DNA from: Microbacterium proteolyticum
Lineage (GTDB): Bacteria > Actinomycetota > Actinomycetes > Actinomycetales > Microbacteriaceae
Length of the DNA stretch: 64,000 nucleotides
Assembly: GCF_030818075.1 (NCBI RefSeq)
Contig: NZ_JAUSZZ010000001.1
Span: 2,356,001 to 2,420,000 of the forward strand
Direction: 5' to 3'
The position numbers and the translations under genes were made by a program. The stretch's first letter is position 1; each line of letters begins with the position of its first letter. Shown in pieces: positions 16,083-24,901 of this stretch. The notes below the pieces were generated by a model. It ran no database searches, was not told the origin of the DNA, and saw only the letters and a program-made list of their open reading frames with translations.

Positions 16083-17075
16083 GTGTCCGCCACCGCCTCT
16101 CGCAGCGCCCCCGAGGAGCGTCTCGTGAATCTCGTCGTCGCTCTCATGGCGACCGAGCAGGGGCTGACGAAGGACACGATCCTCTCCTCAGTCTCCGGAT
16201 ACCGCGAACAGCTCGAAGCCGGAGCGTCGAAGGACGCCCTCGAGAAAATGTTCGAGCGCGACAAGGAGAACCTGCGCGGGCTCGGCATCCCGATCGAGAC
16301 GATCGGCAACCGCACCGACCCGGACGACCTCCGCGAAGCGCGTTACCGCGTGCCGACCGCGGAATACTCCCTTCCCGAAGACATCTCCTTCAGCCCGGCC
16401 GAGGTGGCCCTGCTCAACATCGCCGGCAGCGTCTGGGGGAGCGAATCGCTCTCGGCCGACGCCCGCAGCGGGCTGCGCAAGATCCGGGCGCTCGGCATCC
16501 CCGTCGACGAGCCCATCATCGGATACGCCCCCCGGATCCGCGTACGCGACGCGTCGTTCCCCGCGCTGCAACGTGCGATCGAGCAGTGCCGCGTGGTCAC
16601 CTTCACCTACCTGCGACCGGGTGAGGCGCGTCCGCGGGAGCGTCGCATCCGCCCTCTGGCCCTGCTCGAGTACGAGGCCCGCTGGCACGTGTTCGGGTTC
16701 GACCTGAACATGGATGCCGACCGCACCTTCCTGCTGTCGCGGATCATCGGCGAGGTCACCGTGACGCGCGCCTCCTTCCCGGCCGCCCTCCGCGAGGGTG
16801 CGGGGGAGCGTGCGCTCGCGGGTCTGCGCGCGGTCGCCGATCGCCAGCGGGCACTGCTGGAGGTGCACCCCGGCACCGAGGCCGCGCTGAGGCTCGCCCG
16901 CCGCGCCGAAGAGGCGCCGCAGGGCATCGTGGTGCCCTTCGTCGACCTGCACGTCTTCGCCGACGAGCTCGCCTCGTACGGGCCCGAGGTGCGCGTGGTC
17001 GCACCCGAGGATCTGCGCGCCGAGGTCGTGCGCCGGCTCGAGGCGACGCTTCGCCTGCACGGGGGTGCCGCGTGA
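16083..17075 (+). CDS. pafB: WYL domain transcriptional regulator PafB
   Basis: A 330-residue regulator with an N-terminal winged helix-turn-helix (EERLVNLVVALMATEQGLTK) and a WYL domain around VVTFTYLRPGEARPRERRIRPLALLEYEARWHVFG. PafB and PafC form the activator of the RecA-independent DNA-damage response in mycobacteria, probably sensing single-stranded DNA through the WYL domains. The name records their location beside pafA, which is absent here. The GTG at 16083 lies six bases after TAGGAT, a leaderless arrangement. The gene overlaps pafC by four bases (GTGA). Confidence 0.93.
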   Translation: MSATASRSAPEERLVNLVVALMATEQGLTKDTILSSVSGYREQLEAGASKDALEKMFERDKENLRGLGIPIETIGNRTDPDDLREARYRVPTAEYSLPEDISFSPAEVALLNIAGSVWGSESLSADARSGLRKIRALGIPVDEPIIGYAPRIRVRDASFPALQRAIEQCRVVTFTYLRPGEARPRERRIRPLALLEYEARWHVFGFDLNMDADRTFLLSRIIGEVTVTRASFPAALREGAGERALAGLRAVADRQRALLEVHPGTEAALRLARRAEEAPQGIVVPFVDLHVFADELASYGPEVRVVAPEDLRAEVVRRLEATLRLHGGAA

Positions 17076-18049
17076 ACCCCGAACGACCCGTCGCCGCCCT
17101 CGACCGTGCGGCGTTGCTGCTGCAGCTCGTGCCGTACCTGCTGGGCAAGGGCGAGGTCACCGTCGCGGAAGCGGCGGCGGACTTCGACGTCGCGCCCGCG
17201 GAGATGCGCGCGATGGTCGAGCGCCTCACCGTCATCGGTCTTCCCGGCGAGAGCGGGTACTGGCAGCTGCCGCACGATCTGTTCGACATCGATTGGGATC
17301 TGCTCGACCGCGACGACGTCATCGCCATCACCAACACGGTGGGACTCGAGCGGTCCCCGCGACTCACCGCACGCGAGGCGGCGGCGCTGCTGGCCGGCCT
17401 CCAGCTCGCGAGGAGTCTGCCGGGCTTCGGCGACAACGAGCTCGTGACGGGTCTGCTCGGCAAGCTCGCTCGGGGAGCTGCCGCCGCCCCGCCGCCCGTC
17501 ATCGTCGCTCCCGGTCCGGTGGACGGGATGCGCGACGTCGTCGATCGCGCCCTCCGCGAACGCGTGGCGGTGACCTTCACCTACCGCGCGCCCGGCGCCG
17601 GGCCGACCACACGCACCGTGGACCCCATCAAGGTGCACATCGCGAACGACCAGTGGTACCTGCAGGGCTGGTGCCATCTGCGTCGCGCCGTGCGCACGTT
17701 CCACCTCGATCGCGTCAGCGATGCAGCCCTGACCGACATCCCGGCCCTGCACGGCGGCGACGAGGTCCCGGAGCTGTTCGCACCGTCCGACGACGAGGTG
17801 GTCGCGCGCCTCCGCTTCCCGCGCACGGTGGCTCCCCTGCTGGCCGACTATCTCGAACGAGCGGAGATCGAGGACGCCGACGGCACCCTGCGGGTGGCAT
17901 CCCTTCGCCTCGCCGATGAGCAGAGTCTGAAGCGCCTCGCCGCGCGTCGCGGTGGAGAGGTCGAACTGCTCGAGCCGGCGGGTGCGCGACGCGCCGCGGC
18001 GGAGTGGGCGGCCGCGGGGCTCGCCCAGTACGAGTCCCCGGAGCCCTGA
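17072..18049 (+). CDS. pafC: WYL domain transcriptional regulator PafC
   Basis: A 325-residue partner of PafB. It has the same plan: an N-terminal DNA-binding region (LLLQLVPYLLGKGEVTVAEA) and a WYL domain (VAVTFTYRAPGAGPTTRTVDPIKVHIANDQWYLQGWC). The N-terminal helix-turn-helix is less typical than in PafB, as known for this family. The GTG at 17072 overlaps the pafB stop, implying the near-equal synthesis expected of a heterodimer. A 154-bp gap and a promoter separate it from tatA. Confidence 0.93.
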   Translation: MNPERPVAALDRAALLLQLVPYLLGKGEVTVAEAAADFDVAPAEMRAMVERLTVIGLPGESGYWQLPHDLFDIDWDLLDRDDVIAITNTVGLERSPRLTAREAAALLAGLQLARSLPGFGDNELVTGLLGKLARGAAAAPPPVIVAPGPVDGMRDVVDRALRERVAVTFTYRAPGAGPTTRTVDPIKVHIANDQWYLQGWCHLRRAVRTFHLDRVSDAALTDIPALHGGDEVPELFAPSDDEVVARLRFPRTVAPLLADYLERAEIEDADGTLRVASLRLADEQSLKRLAARRGGEVELLEPAGARRAAAEWAAAGLAQYESPEP

Positions 18050-18164
18050 GCGCCGGACGCGATTGCGCGGGATTCCGCCCGGCGCCCCGCCGGTGCTGCG
18101 CGATCCGATCGCCCGCCCGCGCCTCCCGGCCCGCGCCTCCCGGCCCGCGTCGAGGAGCGCGGGT

Positions 18165-18170
18165 TAGACT
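18165..18170 (+). promoter_or_regulatory. -10 hexamer TAGACT of the tatA-tatC-helY-lnt operon
   Basis: TAGACT lies 33 bases before the tatA ATG, leaving a ~27-base leader with a GAGGAG Shine-Dalgarno sequence. The gap from 18050 also holds a 14-base tandem duplication of GCCTCCCGGCCCGC near 18120-18150. No clear -35 is visible. Confidence 0.5.
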
Positions 18171-18203
18171 GAGACCTACGCCCGACAACGACGAGGAGTC
18201 CCC

Positions 18204-18458
18204 ATGTTCGGCAACCTCACCGGATGGCACCTTCTGGTCGTCCTCGCGGTCATCCTCCTGCTCTTCGGTGCCGCAAAGCTGCCCGCGCTCGCCAAGAGCA
18301 TGGGGCAGTCCGCTCGCGTCTTCAAGAGCGAGATGAAGGAGATGAAGCGCGACGACGAGATCGCTGCGCAATCCTCCGAGGCCCCGCGCTCCGCCGATGC
18401 CGGCACCACGCCGACTGTGTCTCCGGAGCCGCGCAGGTCGACCGACCCGTCCGTCTAA
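18204..18458 (+). CDS. tatA: twin-arginine translocase subunit TatA
   Basis: An 84-residue membrane protein, the pore-forming subunit of the Tat system, which exports folded proteins. One N-terminal membrane helix (residues ~8-22, LLVVLAVILLLFGAAKLPAL) contains the Phe-Gly hinge. An amphipathic helix (AKSMGQSARVFKSEMKEMK) and a polar disordered tail follow. TatC is encoded three bases downstream. TatB would have to be elsewhere or its role be filled by TatA. Confidence 0.96.
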   Translation: MFGNLTGWHLLVVLAVILLLFGAAKLPALAKSMGQSARVFKSEMKEMKRDDEIAAQSSEAPRSADAGTTPTVSPEPRRSTDPSV

Positions 18459-18461
18459 GCG

Positions 18462-19274
18462 GTGGCGACGGCAGGACCGCCGCGGATCGACGTTCCCGAG
18501 GGGCCGCGGCGAGACAAGCGCATGTCGATCGGGGCCCACCTGATCGAGCTGCGCAAGCGTCTCATGATCGCCGCCGCGGCGCTCGTGGTGGGCATGGTGG
18601 TGGCGTTCATCATCACCGACCCGATCATCGACCTCATCACCGAGCCCATCCGTGTGTTCGCCGAGAGGCGCGGGGATGCGGCGCTCAATTTCTCCGCGGT
18701 GACGTCGGCCTTCGATCTGCGGATGCGCATCGCGTTCTCGATCGGCATCTTCCTGTCGGCTCCGGTGTGGCTGTGGCAGATCTGGGCGTTCATCATGCCC
18801 GGACTCACGCGGAAAGAGATCCGCTACACGGTCTCGTTCGTGGCATCCGCGGTTCCGCTTTTCTTCACGGGCTGCTGGGTCGGTCTGCTGATCGTGCCGC
18901 ACGTCATCGAGCTGATGTGGGGCTTCACCCCCGAGGGGGGCGTGAACTTCTACAACGCCGTGGAGTACTACGACTTCGTCTTCAAGCTGCTGATGGTCGT
19001 GGGGGTCTCGTTCGTGCTTCCCGTGTTCCTCGTCGCGCTGAACGTCGCCGGGGTGATGAGCGGCAAGGCCATCCTGAAGGGCTGGCGCGTCGCCATCCTC
19101 ATCGCCACGATCTTCTCCGCGCTGGCGACGCCGGCAGCCGACGTCGTGAGCATGCTGATGCTCGCCGGGATCCTGGTGGTGCTGTTCTTCGCCGCTGCGG
19201 GCCTGTCGATGCTGTTCGACCGTCGCAAGGCCCGCCGGGTGGCGTCGGAGCTGGCGCCGGGGCCCCACGCGTGA
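18462..19274 (+). CDS. tatC: twin-arginine translocase subunit TatC
   Basis: A 270-residue, six-helix membrane protein that binds the twin-arginine signal peptide. The cytoplasmic N-terminus carries the conserved SIGAHLIELRKRLM motif, followed by FSIGIFLSAPVWLWQIWAFIMPGL and, later, the FVLPVFLVALNVAGV and ATPAADVVSMLML segments. The GTG at 18462 starts three bases after tatA and precedes MSIGAHL by 21 codons. An internal ATG at 18522 is an alternative start. The gene overlaps helY by four bases. Confidence 0.95.
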   Translation: MATAGPPRIDVPEGPRRDKRMSIGAHLIELRKRLMIAAAALVVGMVVAFIITDPIIDLITEPIRVFAERRGDAALNFSAVTSAFDLRMRIAFSIGIFLSAPVWLWQIWAFIMPGLTRKEIRYTVSFVASAVPLFFTGCWVGLLIVPHVIELMWGFTPEGGVNFYNAVEYYDFVFKLLMVVGVSFVLPVFLVALNVAGVMSGKAILKGWRVAILIATIFSALATPAADVVSMLMLAGILVVLFFAAAGLSMLFDRRKARRVASELAPGPHA

Positions 19275-21745
19275 GCGGTCCCAGTCCGGCCGAGCGTTTC
19301 GCCCGGGCCAGCGCCCGGTCGACGCACCCGCACACCGCGGACTTCGCCGAGATGCAGCGGTTCGAACTCGACGACTTCCAGATCGCCGGATGCCACGCCC
19401 TCGAGGACGGACGCAGCGTGCTGGTGGCAGCTCCCACCGGCGCCGGAAAGACCATCGTCGGCGAGTTCGCGATCCATCTGGCGATGCTCGAGCCGGGGGA
19501 CAAGGCGTTCTATACCACGCCCATCAAGGCCCTGTCGAACCAGAAGTTCCACGAGCTGCAGGAGGTCTACGGCGACGACGAGGTGGGCCTGCTCACGGGC
19601 GACACCAACATCAATGCGTCGGCGCGCATCGTCGTCATGACCACCGAAGTGCTGCGCAACATGCTCTATGCCGATTCTCCGGCGCTGCGCGGCCTGCGGT
19701 TCGTCGTCATGGACGAGGTCCACTACCTCGCCGACCGCTTCCGGGGCGCGGTGTGGGAGGAAGTGATCATCCACCTCCCGCCGTCGGTGAAGCTGGTGTC
19801 GCTGTCGGCGACCGTGTCCAACGCCGAGGAGTTCGGTGACTGGCTCGACACCGTGCGCGGCGACACCGAGGTCATCGTGTCGGAGACGCGGCCCGTGCCG
19901 CTGGAGCAGCACGTGCTCGTGCGCGGCGACCTGCTGCCGCTGTTCGACGACCGCGCGGGTGTGGCGACCGCGCAGGTCAATCAGGAGCTGCTCCGCATCC
20001 GCGGCGGCAACGCGGGCGGGTTCGAGAACAACCGGCGCGCGCAGGAGTATCGCTCGGCCCGGCACGCGGGTGGTCGCCGGCAGCCGCGCGGGGGACACAA
20101 GCCGCTTCGCGCGGCGCACGGACCCCGCATCGAGCGCATCGACCGGCCCGAGGTCGTCGAGCTGCTGCAGCGCAACCACCTGCTGCCGGCGATCTTCTTC
20201 ATCTTCAGCCGCGCCGGGTGCGACGCTGCCGTGCAGCAGCTGCGCCGGGCGAACGTGCGCCTCACCTCGGCCGAGGAACGCGCCGAGATCCGCCAGATCG
20301 TCGACGAGCTGACCTTCACCCTCAAGGACGAAGATCTCGCCGTGCTGCACTTCTGGGAGTGGCGCGACAATCTGGAGCGGGGAATGGCCGCCCACCACGC
20401 GGGCCTCCTCCCGGCGTTCAAAGAGGTGGTCGAGGAGCTCTTCCGGCGCAAGCTCGTCAAGGTGGTCTTCGCCACCGAGACCCTCGCGCTGGGCATCAAC
20501 ATGCCCGCGCGCACGGTCGTGCTCGAGAAGCTCGAGAAGTTCAACGGCGAGGCGCGGGTCGCGATCACGTCGGGGGAGTACACGCAGCTCACCGGCCGTG
20601 CCGGCCGCCGCGGCATCGACGTCGAGGGCCACGCGGTCGTGCAGTTCACGGAGGGTCTGGACCCGCAGTCCGTCGCCGCCCTCGCCTCGCGTCGTACGTA
20701 CCCGTTGAACTCGAGCTTCCGGCCGACCTACAACATGGCCGTCAACCTCATCGACCAGTTCGGCCGCGTCCGCGCCCGTGAGATCCTCGAGTCGTCGTTC
20801 GCCCAGTTCCAGGCCGATCGCTCGGTCGTGGGCCTGGCGCGTCAGGTGAAGGATGCCGAGGAGTCCCTCGCCGGCTACGAGCAGGCCATGACGTGCGATC
20901 GCGGCGATTTCCGCGAGTACTCCACGATCCGCCGCGAGCTCAGCGACCTCGAGAAGATCAACCGACGGGATGCCACGGCGCCCCGCCGTCTGCGCGATGA
21001 ACGGCAGCAGCAGATCCAGTCGCTGCGCCGCCGGATGCAGCGGCATCCGTGTCACTCGTGTCCCGACCGCGAGGCGCACGCGCGCTGGGCGGAGCGGTAT
21101 TGGAAGCTCAAGCGCTCCACCGACAAGACCCGTCAGCAGATCGACCAGCGCACGGGCACCGTCGCCCGCGTCTTCGACCGCGTGGTGGAAGTGCTCGCGG
21201 CGCTGGAGTACGTCGCCATCGAGGAGGACGGGGCGACCGTGCTCACCCCGGCCGGTCGCACGATGCGCCGCATCTACGGCGAGCGCGACCTGCTGGTGGC
21301 CGAGTCGCTGCGGCAGGGCCTGTGGGAGGGACTCGACGCCCCCTCGCTCGCCGCACTGGCGTGCTGCCTGGTCTATGAACCGCGCCGTGACGAGGCGGGG
21401 CCGGGGGAGCGGGGCCTGCCACGCGGCGCCTTCCGCGGCGCGCTGGATGCCACGCAGACGCTGTGGCAGGAGCTCGACGACCTCGAGCGCGACCACCGTC
21501 TGCCCGGTTCGGAGTCGCCGGCATCCGGTCTCGCGCCGGCCATGCACGCGTGGGCGAAGGGCCTTCCGCTCGACAGTGTGCTGACCCTCGCCGACATGGC
21601 CGCCGGCGACTTCGTGCGCTGGGCGAAGCAGACCATCGACCTGCTCGATCAGATCTCGCTCGTGGCCGAGCCGAAGCTGGCGAAGACGGCGCGCACGGCG
21701 CTGGATGCCGTGCGCCGCGGCATCGTCGCCTACACCTCGGCATGA
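19271..21745 (+). CDS. helY: Ski2/Mtr4-like DEAD-box RNA helicase HelY
   Basis: An 824-residue helicase of the Ski2-like group. Walker A is APTGAGKT near residue 55, DEVHY near 147, SLSATVSN near 178, and QLTGRAGRRGID is motif VI. A C-terminal DSHCT-like domain (LADMAAGDFVRWAKQTIDLLDQI) is typical of Mtr4/Ski2. It is the orthologue by position and sequence of mycobacterial helY, which lies beside tatAC. It is expected to unwind RNA during processing or decay. The GTG at 19271 overlaps the tatC stop. An insertion of ~45 basic residues around 20020-20130 interrupts the core and may be a flexible loop. Confidence 0.93.
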   Translation: MSGPSPAERFARASARSTHPHTADFAEMQRFELDDFQIAGCHALEDGRSVLVAAPTGAGKTIVGEFAIHLAMLEPGDKAFYTTPIKALSNQKFHELQEVYGDDEVGLLTGDTNINASARIVVMTTEVLRNMLYADSPALRGLRFVVMDEVHYLADRFRGAVWEEVIIHLPPSVKLVSLSATVSNAEEFGDWLDTVRGDTEVIVSETRPVPLEQHVLVRGDLLPLFDDRAGVATAQVNQELLRIRGGNAGGFENNRRAQEYRSARHAGGRRQPRGGHKPLRAAHGPRIERIDRPEVVELLQRNHLLPAIFFIFSRAGCDAAVQQLRRANVRLTSAEERAEIRQIVDELTFTLKDEDLAVLHFWEWRDNLERGMAAHHAGLLPAFKEVVEELFRRKLVKVVFATETLALGINMPARTVVLEKLEKFNGEARVAITSGEYTQLTGRAGRRGIDVEGHAVVQFTEGLDPQSVAALASRRTYPLNSSFRPTYNMAVNLIDQFGRVRAREILESSFAQFQADRSVVGLARQVKDAEESLAGYEQAMTCDRGDFREYSTIRRELSDLEKINRRDATAPRRLRDERQQQIQSLRRRMQRHPCHSCPDREAHARWAERYWKLKRSTDKTRQQIDQRTGTVARVFDRVVEVLAALEYVAIEEDGATVLTPAGRTMRRIYGERDLLVAESLRQGLWEGLDAPSLAALACCLVYEPRRDEAGPGERGLPRGAFRGALDATQTLWQELDDLERDHRLPGSESPASGLAPAMHAWAKGLPLDSVLTLADMAAGDFVRWAKQTIDLLDQISLVAEPKLAKTARTALDAVRRGIVAYTSA

Positions 21746-23355
21746 GTGCCGCGTCGATGACCGACCGCCGTCCCGCCGCGGCGGGCGGGGCCCCGCGGCC
21801 TCTCCTCCGGCTGGCCTTCGCCGCCCCCCTGTCGGTGGTGGCGGGTCTGCTGCTGGTATCCGCATACCCCGCCCTGGCGTGGTGGCCGACCGCGTTCCCC
21901 GCCGTCGCCCTGGCGCTGGTGACGTTGATCGGCCGGCGGTTCTGGTCGGCTGTGCTCGTCGGCTTCCTCTTCGGGGCGGCGTTCTTCTCGGTGAACCTCC
22001 TCTTCACCGCCCGATACCTGGGTCCCGTTCCGTGGCTCGCGCTGTCGGTGCTCGAGGCGCTGCTGACGGCCGCGCTGGCGGTTCCGATCGCGCTGGCCTA
22101 CCGCTGGCTGCCGCGTATCGCCCCGGGGGCCGCGGGCCGCCTCGTGGTGCTCCCCGCCCTGGTCGCGGCGCTGTGGACTCTGCGCGAGCAGGTCGTGGGT
22201 TCCTGGCCCTACGGTGGGTTCCCGTGGGGTCGCATCGGCGTCTCGCAGGTCAACGGCCCTTTCGCCGAGGTGGCGTCGTGGGTGGGGATGTCGGGGTTGT
22301 CATTCCTCGTCGTGCTGGTGTGCGCCGCGGTCATCGAGGTCGTTCGGTTCCGGCCCACCCGGGAGCGCGGGCGCGGTCGTCGTCTGGTCGCCGTGGCGCC
22401 GGCAATCGCCGTGCTCGTTCTCGGGGCCGTGCCGCAGTTCCCGACCGCCGAGGCCGGCTCGATGCGTGTGGGAGCCGTCCAGGGGAACGGACCGGCCGGA
22501 TACTTCGACCAGCGTGCGCGCGGCGCCGTCCTCGACGCCCAGCTCGCGGCATCCTCCCCTCTGCTGGGCCAGGACATGGACGTGCTCCTGTGGCCGGAGG
22601 GCGGGGTCGATTCCGACCCCACCGCGAACACGTCGACGGATGCCGTGCTGCGGGAGCTGTCGCGTCGCGTCGACGCGCCGCTGCTCATCTCGGCCGTGAC
22701 CGCGCGCGGGTCGGAGCTGTTCAACTCGTCGCTCGTGTGGACCGCCGACGGGCAGGTGGGTGCCACTTACGACAAGCGGCATCCGGTGCCCTTCGGGGAG
22801 TACGTGCCCGACCGCGCATTCTGGGAACCGTTCGCTCCCGACCTGATCGGCCTCATCGGTCGCGAATACACCCCCGGGACGGCGAGCCCCGTCGCCGACG
22901 TGAACGGCGTCGGCGTCGGCCTGGCCATCTGCTTCGACGTCATCTACGACGACGTCGTGTGGGACGGCGCGAACGACGGCGCCGAGGTCTACATGTTCCA
23001 GACGAACAACGCCGACTTCCGCGGCACCGATGAGAACCTGCAGCAGCTGGCCTTCGCGCAGATGCGCGCGATCGAGACCGGTCGCGCGGTGGTCAACCTG
23101 TCGACCGTCGGCACGAGCCAGGTGATCGCGCCCGACGGCTCCACGCTCGACGCGCTGCCCATCGACACCGCCGGGCACATGCTCACCGACGTGCCACTGC
23201 GCACCGGTCTGACCCCGGCGGTGATCATCGGTCCGGCGGTCAAGCTCGTGCTGGGGTGGGGGAGCCTTGCGGGACTGATGGTCGCGGGGGTCGTCGTGCT
23301 TCTGCGCCGGCGAGGAACGACGAAGACGCCGCCCCCCGAAGGGGACGGCGTCTGA
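21742..23355 (+). CDS. lnt: apolipoprotein N-acyltransferase
   Basis: A 537-residue membrane enzyme that adds the third acyl chain to the N-terminal Cys of lipoproteins. The first ~200 residues contain about six membrane helices. A nitrilase-type domain follows with the catalytic triad visible: Glu in WPEGG (near 284), Lys in DKRHPVPFGEYVPDR (near 344) and Cys in AICFDVIYD (near 397). A last membrane helix ends the protein. In Mycobacterium this activity is fused to the Ppm1 mannosyltransferase; here it stands alone. The ATG at 21742 overlaps the helY stop, ending a tat-helY-lnt unit. Confidence 0.94.
   Translation: MSAASMTDRRPAAAGGAPRPLLRLAFAAPLSVVAGLLLVSAYPALAWWPTAFPAVALALVTLIGRRFWSAVLVGFLFGAAFFSVNLLFTARYLGPVPWLALSVLEALLTAALAVPIALAYRWLPRIAPGAAGRLVVLPALVAALWTLREQVVGSWPYGGFPWGRIGVSQVNGPFAEVASWVGMSGLSFLVVLVCAAVIEVVRFRPTRERGRGRRLVAVAPAIAVLVLGAVPQFPTAEAGSMRVGAVQGNGPAGYFDQRARGAVLDAQLAASSPLLGQDMDVLLWPEGGVDSDPTANTSTDAVLRELSRRVDAPLLISAVTARGSELFNSSLVWTADGQVGATYDKRHPVPFGEYVPDRAFWEPFAPDLIGLIGREYTPGTASPVADVNGVGVGLAICFDVIYDDVVWDGANDGAEVYMFQTNNADFRGTDENLQQLAFAQMRAIETGRAVVNLSTVGTSQVIAPDGSTLDALPIDTAGHMLTDVPLRTGLTPAVIIGPAVKLVLGWGSLAGLMVAGVVVLLRRRGTTKTPPPEGDGV
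23324..23353 (+). terminator. hairpin terminator overlapping the lnt 3' end
   Basis: AGACGCCGCCCCC and GGGGACGGCGTCT pair with one mismatch around a four-base loop (CGAA). The hairpin lies within the last codons of lnt and 18 bases before the end of the convergent rbpA gene, so it may serve both directions. Confidence 0.65.
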
Positions 23356-23370
23356 ACTCGTCGGTCAGCG

Positions 23371-23742
23371 TCAGGCGCTGAGCTTCTCGCCACCGGCGCC
23401 GCGACGTGCGCGGACGAAGGCGAGGCGCTCCTCGAGCAGCTCTTCGAGCTCGGGGATCGTGCGACGCTCGAGCAGCATGTCCCAGTGGGTACGCGCTGCC
23501 TTGTCGGCGCTGTGGTCGACGGTCGCCGTGCCGTCGCCGATGCGCAGCAACGCTTCCGCGCCGCACGTCCGGCACTCCCACGCCTCGGGAACCTCGGCGT
23601 CAGCCGCGAAGGTCAGGACGGTGTCGCGTCCGCAGGTGCTGCAGTTGTAGGTGTGCTGTGCACGGTCGTGGAACACGACGCCATCTTCGCTTTGGAGGCT
23701 CTGGGCGCCGAGTCGGATGCCGCGGAGACTGCGGTCTGCCAT
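23371..23742 (-). CDS. rbpA: RNA polymerase-binding protein RbpA
   Basis: A 123-residue actinobacterial RNA polymerase partner that binds the principal sigma factor and stabilises the open promoter complex. It has the expected layout: an N-terminal tail (MADRSLRGIRLGAQSLQSED), a zinc-binding core with CSTC and CRTC pairs, a basic linker, and the C-terminal sigma-interaction domain (THWDMLLERRTIPELEELLE). The ATG at 23742 has GAGAGG upstream. It is convergent with lnt, the same neighbours as in Mycobacterium. The upstream region contains TTATAC and a possible oxidative-stress sigma site (see findings). Confidence 0.96.
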   Translation of the reverse strand: MADRSLRGIRLGAQSLQSEDGVVFHDRAQHTYNCSTCGRDTVLTFAADAEVPEAWECRTCGAEALLRIGDGTATVDHSADKAARTHWDMLLERRTIPELEELLEERLAFVRARRGAGGEKLSA

Positions 23743-23835
23743 TGTGTGGTCCTCTCGTCGGTCACCATGTATAACGTCTGCACCTGTGCGCTTTATTCGA
23801 ACGTCGGGCGTCCTGGCAGGTTTCACAGACGATGC

Positions 23836-24648
23836 TCAGACAGCTTGCGTTCCCCGTGCGTTCACCTTCGCGAGAGCGACATCCGCACGGTCGGTGACGA
23901 GCCCGTCGACGCCGAGATCGAGCAGGCGTTCCATGTCGTCCTCGGCATTGACCGTCCACACGTGCACCTCGACGCCCGCCGCGTGGGCATCGCGGAGGAG
24001 GCCGGACGTGACGACACGGAGAGGCCCCTGCCGTTCGGGGAGCTGCAGGGCGTCGACATCGGCGAGCAGGGCGCGCACGCGGGCCTTCCTGCGCAGAGCC
24101 CGGGCGATCACGAGTCGCTTGACGGTCTCCAGACCGGGGGAGGTGGCCGGCCGTCGCGCGGCACCGGCGGACGATGCGGCCCGTAGCGCCTCGCGCCGAC
24201 GCGCATCCGAGAAGCTCGTCACGAGCACCCGCTCGGCGTGAGGCGCCACGAGCCGCCCCACGCCCTCGGCCGCCGCGGCGGCCTTCACGTCGAGGTTGAA
24301 GCGCATGTCGGGGAAGGCCTCGAGCGCTTGCGCGAGAGTGATCAGCCCGCCGCGCGCGGACATGATCTCCTCGAGCTCGTGCAGGCGCACGTCGGCGATC
24401 GCGCGGGGGTCCTCGGCGATCCGCTCGAGGTCGTCGTCGTGGAAGAGCACCACCTCGCCGTCGGCGGTGACGTGGCAATCCGACTCCACGTACACCACCC
24501 CCGCGGCGTGCGCCTCGGCGACCGCGGCGAAGGAGTTCTCGACCACCCCGTGGCGCGCGGCATCCGGGGTCACGAGCCCGCGATGCGCGAGCACGCGCGG
24601 GGCGTGGGGGGAGAGATACGGATGCCGCTCGGCGGACGATGCGTTCAT
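23836..24648 (-). CDS. glycerophosphodiester phosphodiesterase family protein
   Basis: A 270-residue TIM-barrel enzyme of the GDPD family, which hydrolyses glycerophosphodiesters to sn-glycerol-3-phosphate and an alcohol. The opening HRG motif (VLAHRGLVTPD) is followed by ENSFAAVAEAHAAGVVYVESDCHVTADGEVVLFHDDDLER, holding the Glu, Asp and His that bind the metal and catalyse. The C-terminal VHVWTVNAEDDMERLLDLGVDGLVTD is also characteristic. No signal peptide is seen, so it is probably cytoplasmic. The ATG at 24648 has GGAGG eight bases upstream and was chosen over a GC-rich upstream extension. Confidence 0.93.
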   Translation of the reverse strand: MNASSAERHPYLSPHAPRVLAHRGLVTPDAARHGVVENSFAAVAEAHAAGVVYVESDCHVTADGEVVLFHDDDLERIAEDPRAIADVRLHELEEIMSARGGLITLAQALEAFPDMRFNLDVKAAAAAEGVGRLVAPHAERVLVTSFSDARRREALRAASSAGAARRPATSPGLETVKRLVIARALRRKARVRALLADVDALQLPERQGPLRVVTSGLLRDAHAAGVEVHVWTVNAEDDMERLLDLGVDGLVTDRADVALAKVNARGTQAV

Positions 24649-24901
24649 GGGCGGGGCCTCCGCTCGCGAACGTAGCACGCGGCGACGATCGGCTCCGTCT
24701 GAAACGGCGACGGGAGCGTGGGACCTGGGGCCGTGGCCGGACACGGCCGCCGGCACGGCGCTCGCGTGCGGCGCCGGGGCGTCCCGGCCGAGAAGCGAGG
24801 TCCGGTGCGACGCGATCGGGAGGTGGACGGTCGATAAGCTGGAGGATGTCGTGTGCGCCCGCGTCGGCCGGCGGCATCCGCATCATCGTCAGGAGTATCG
24901 C

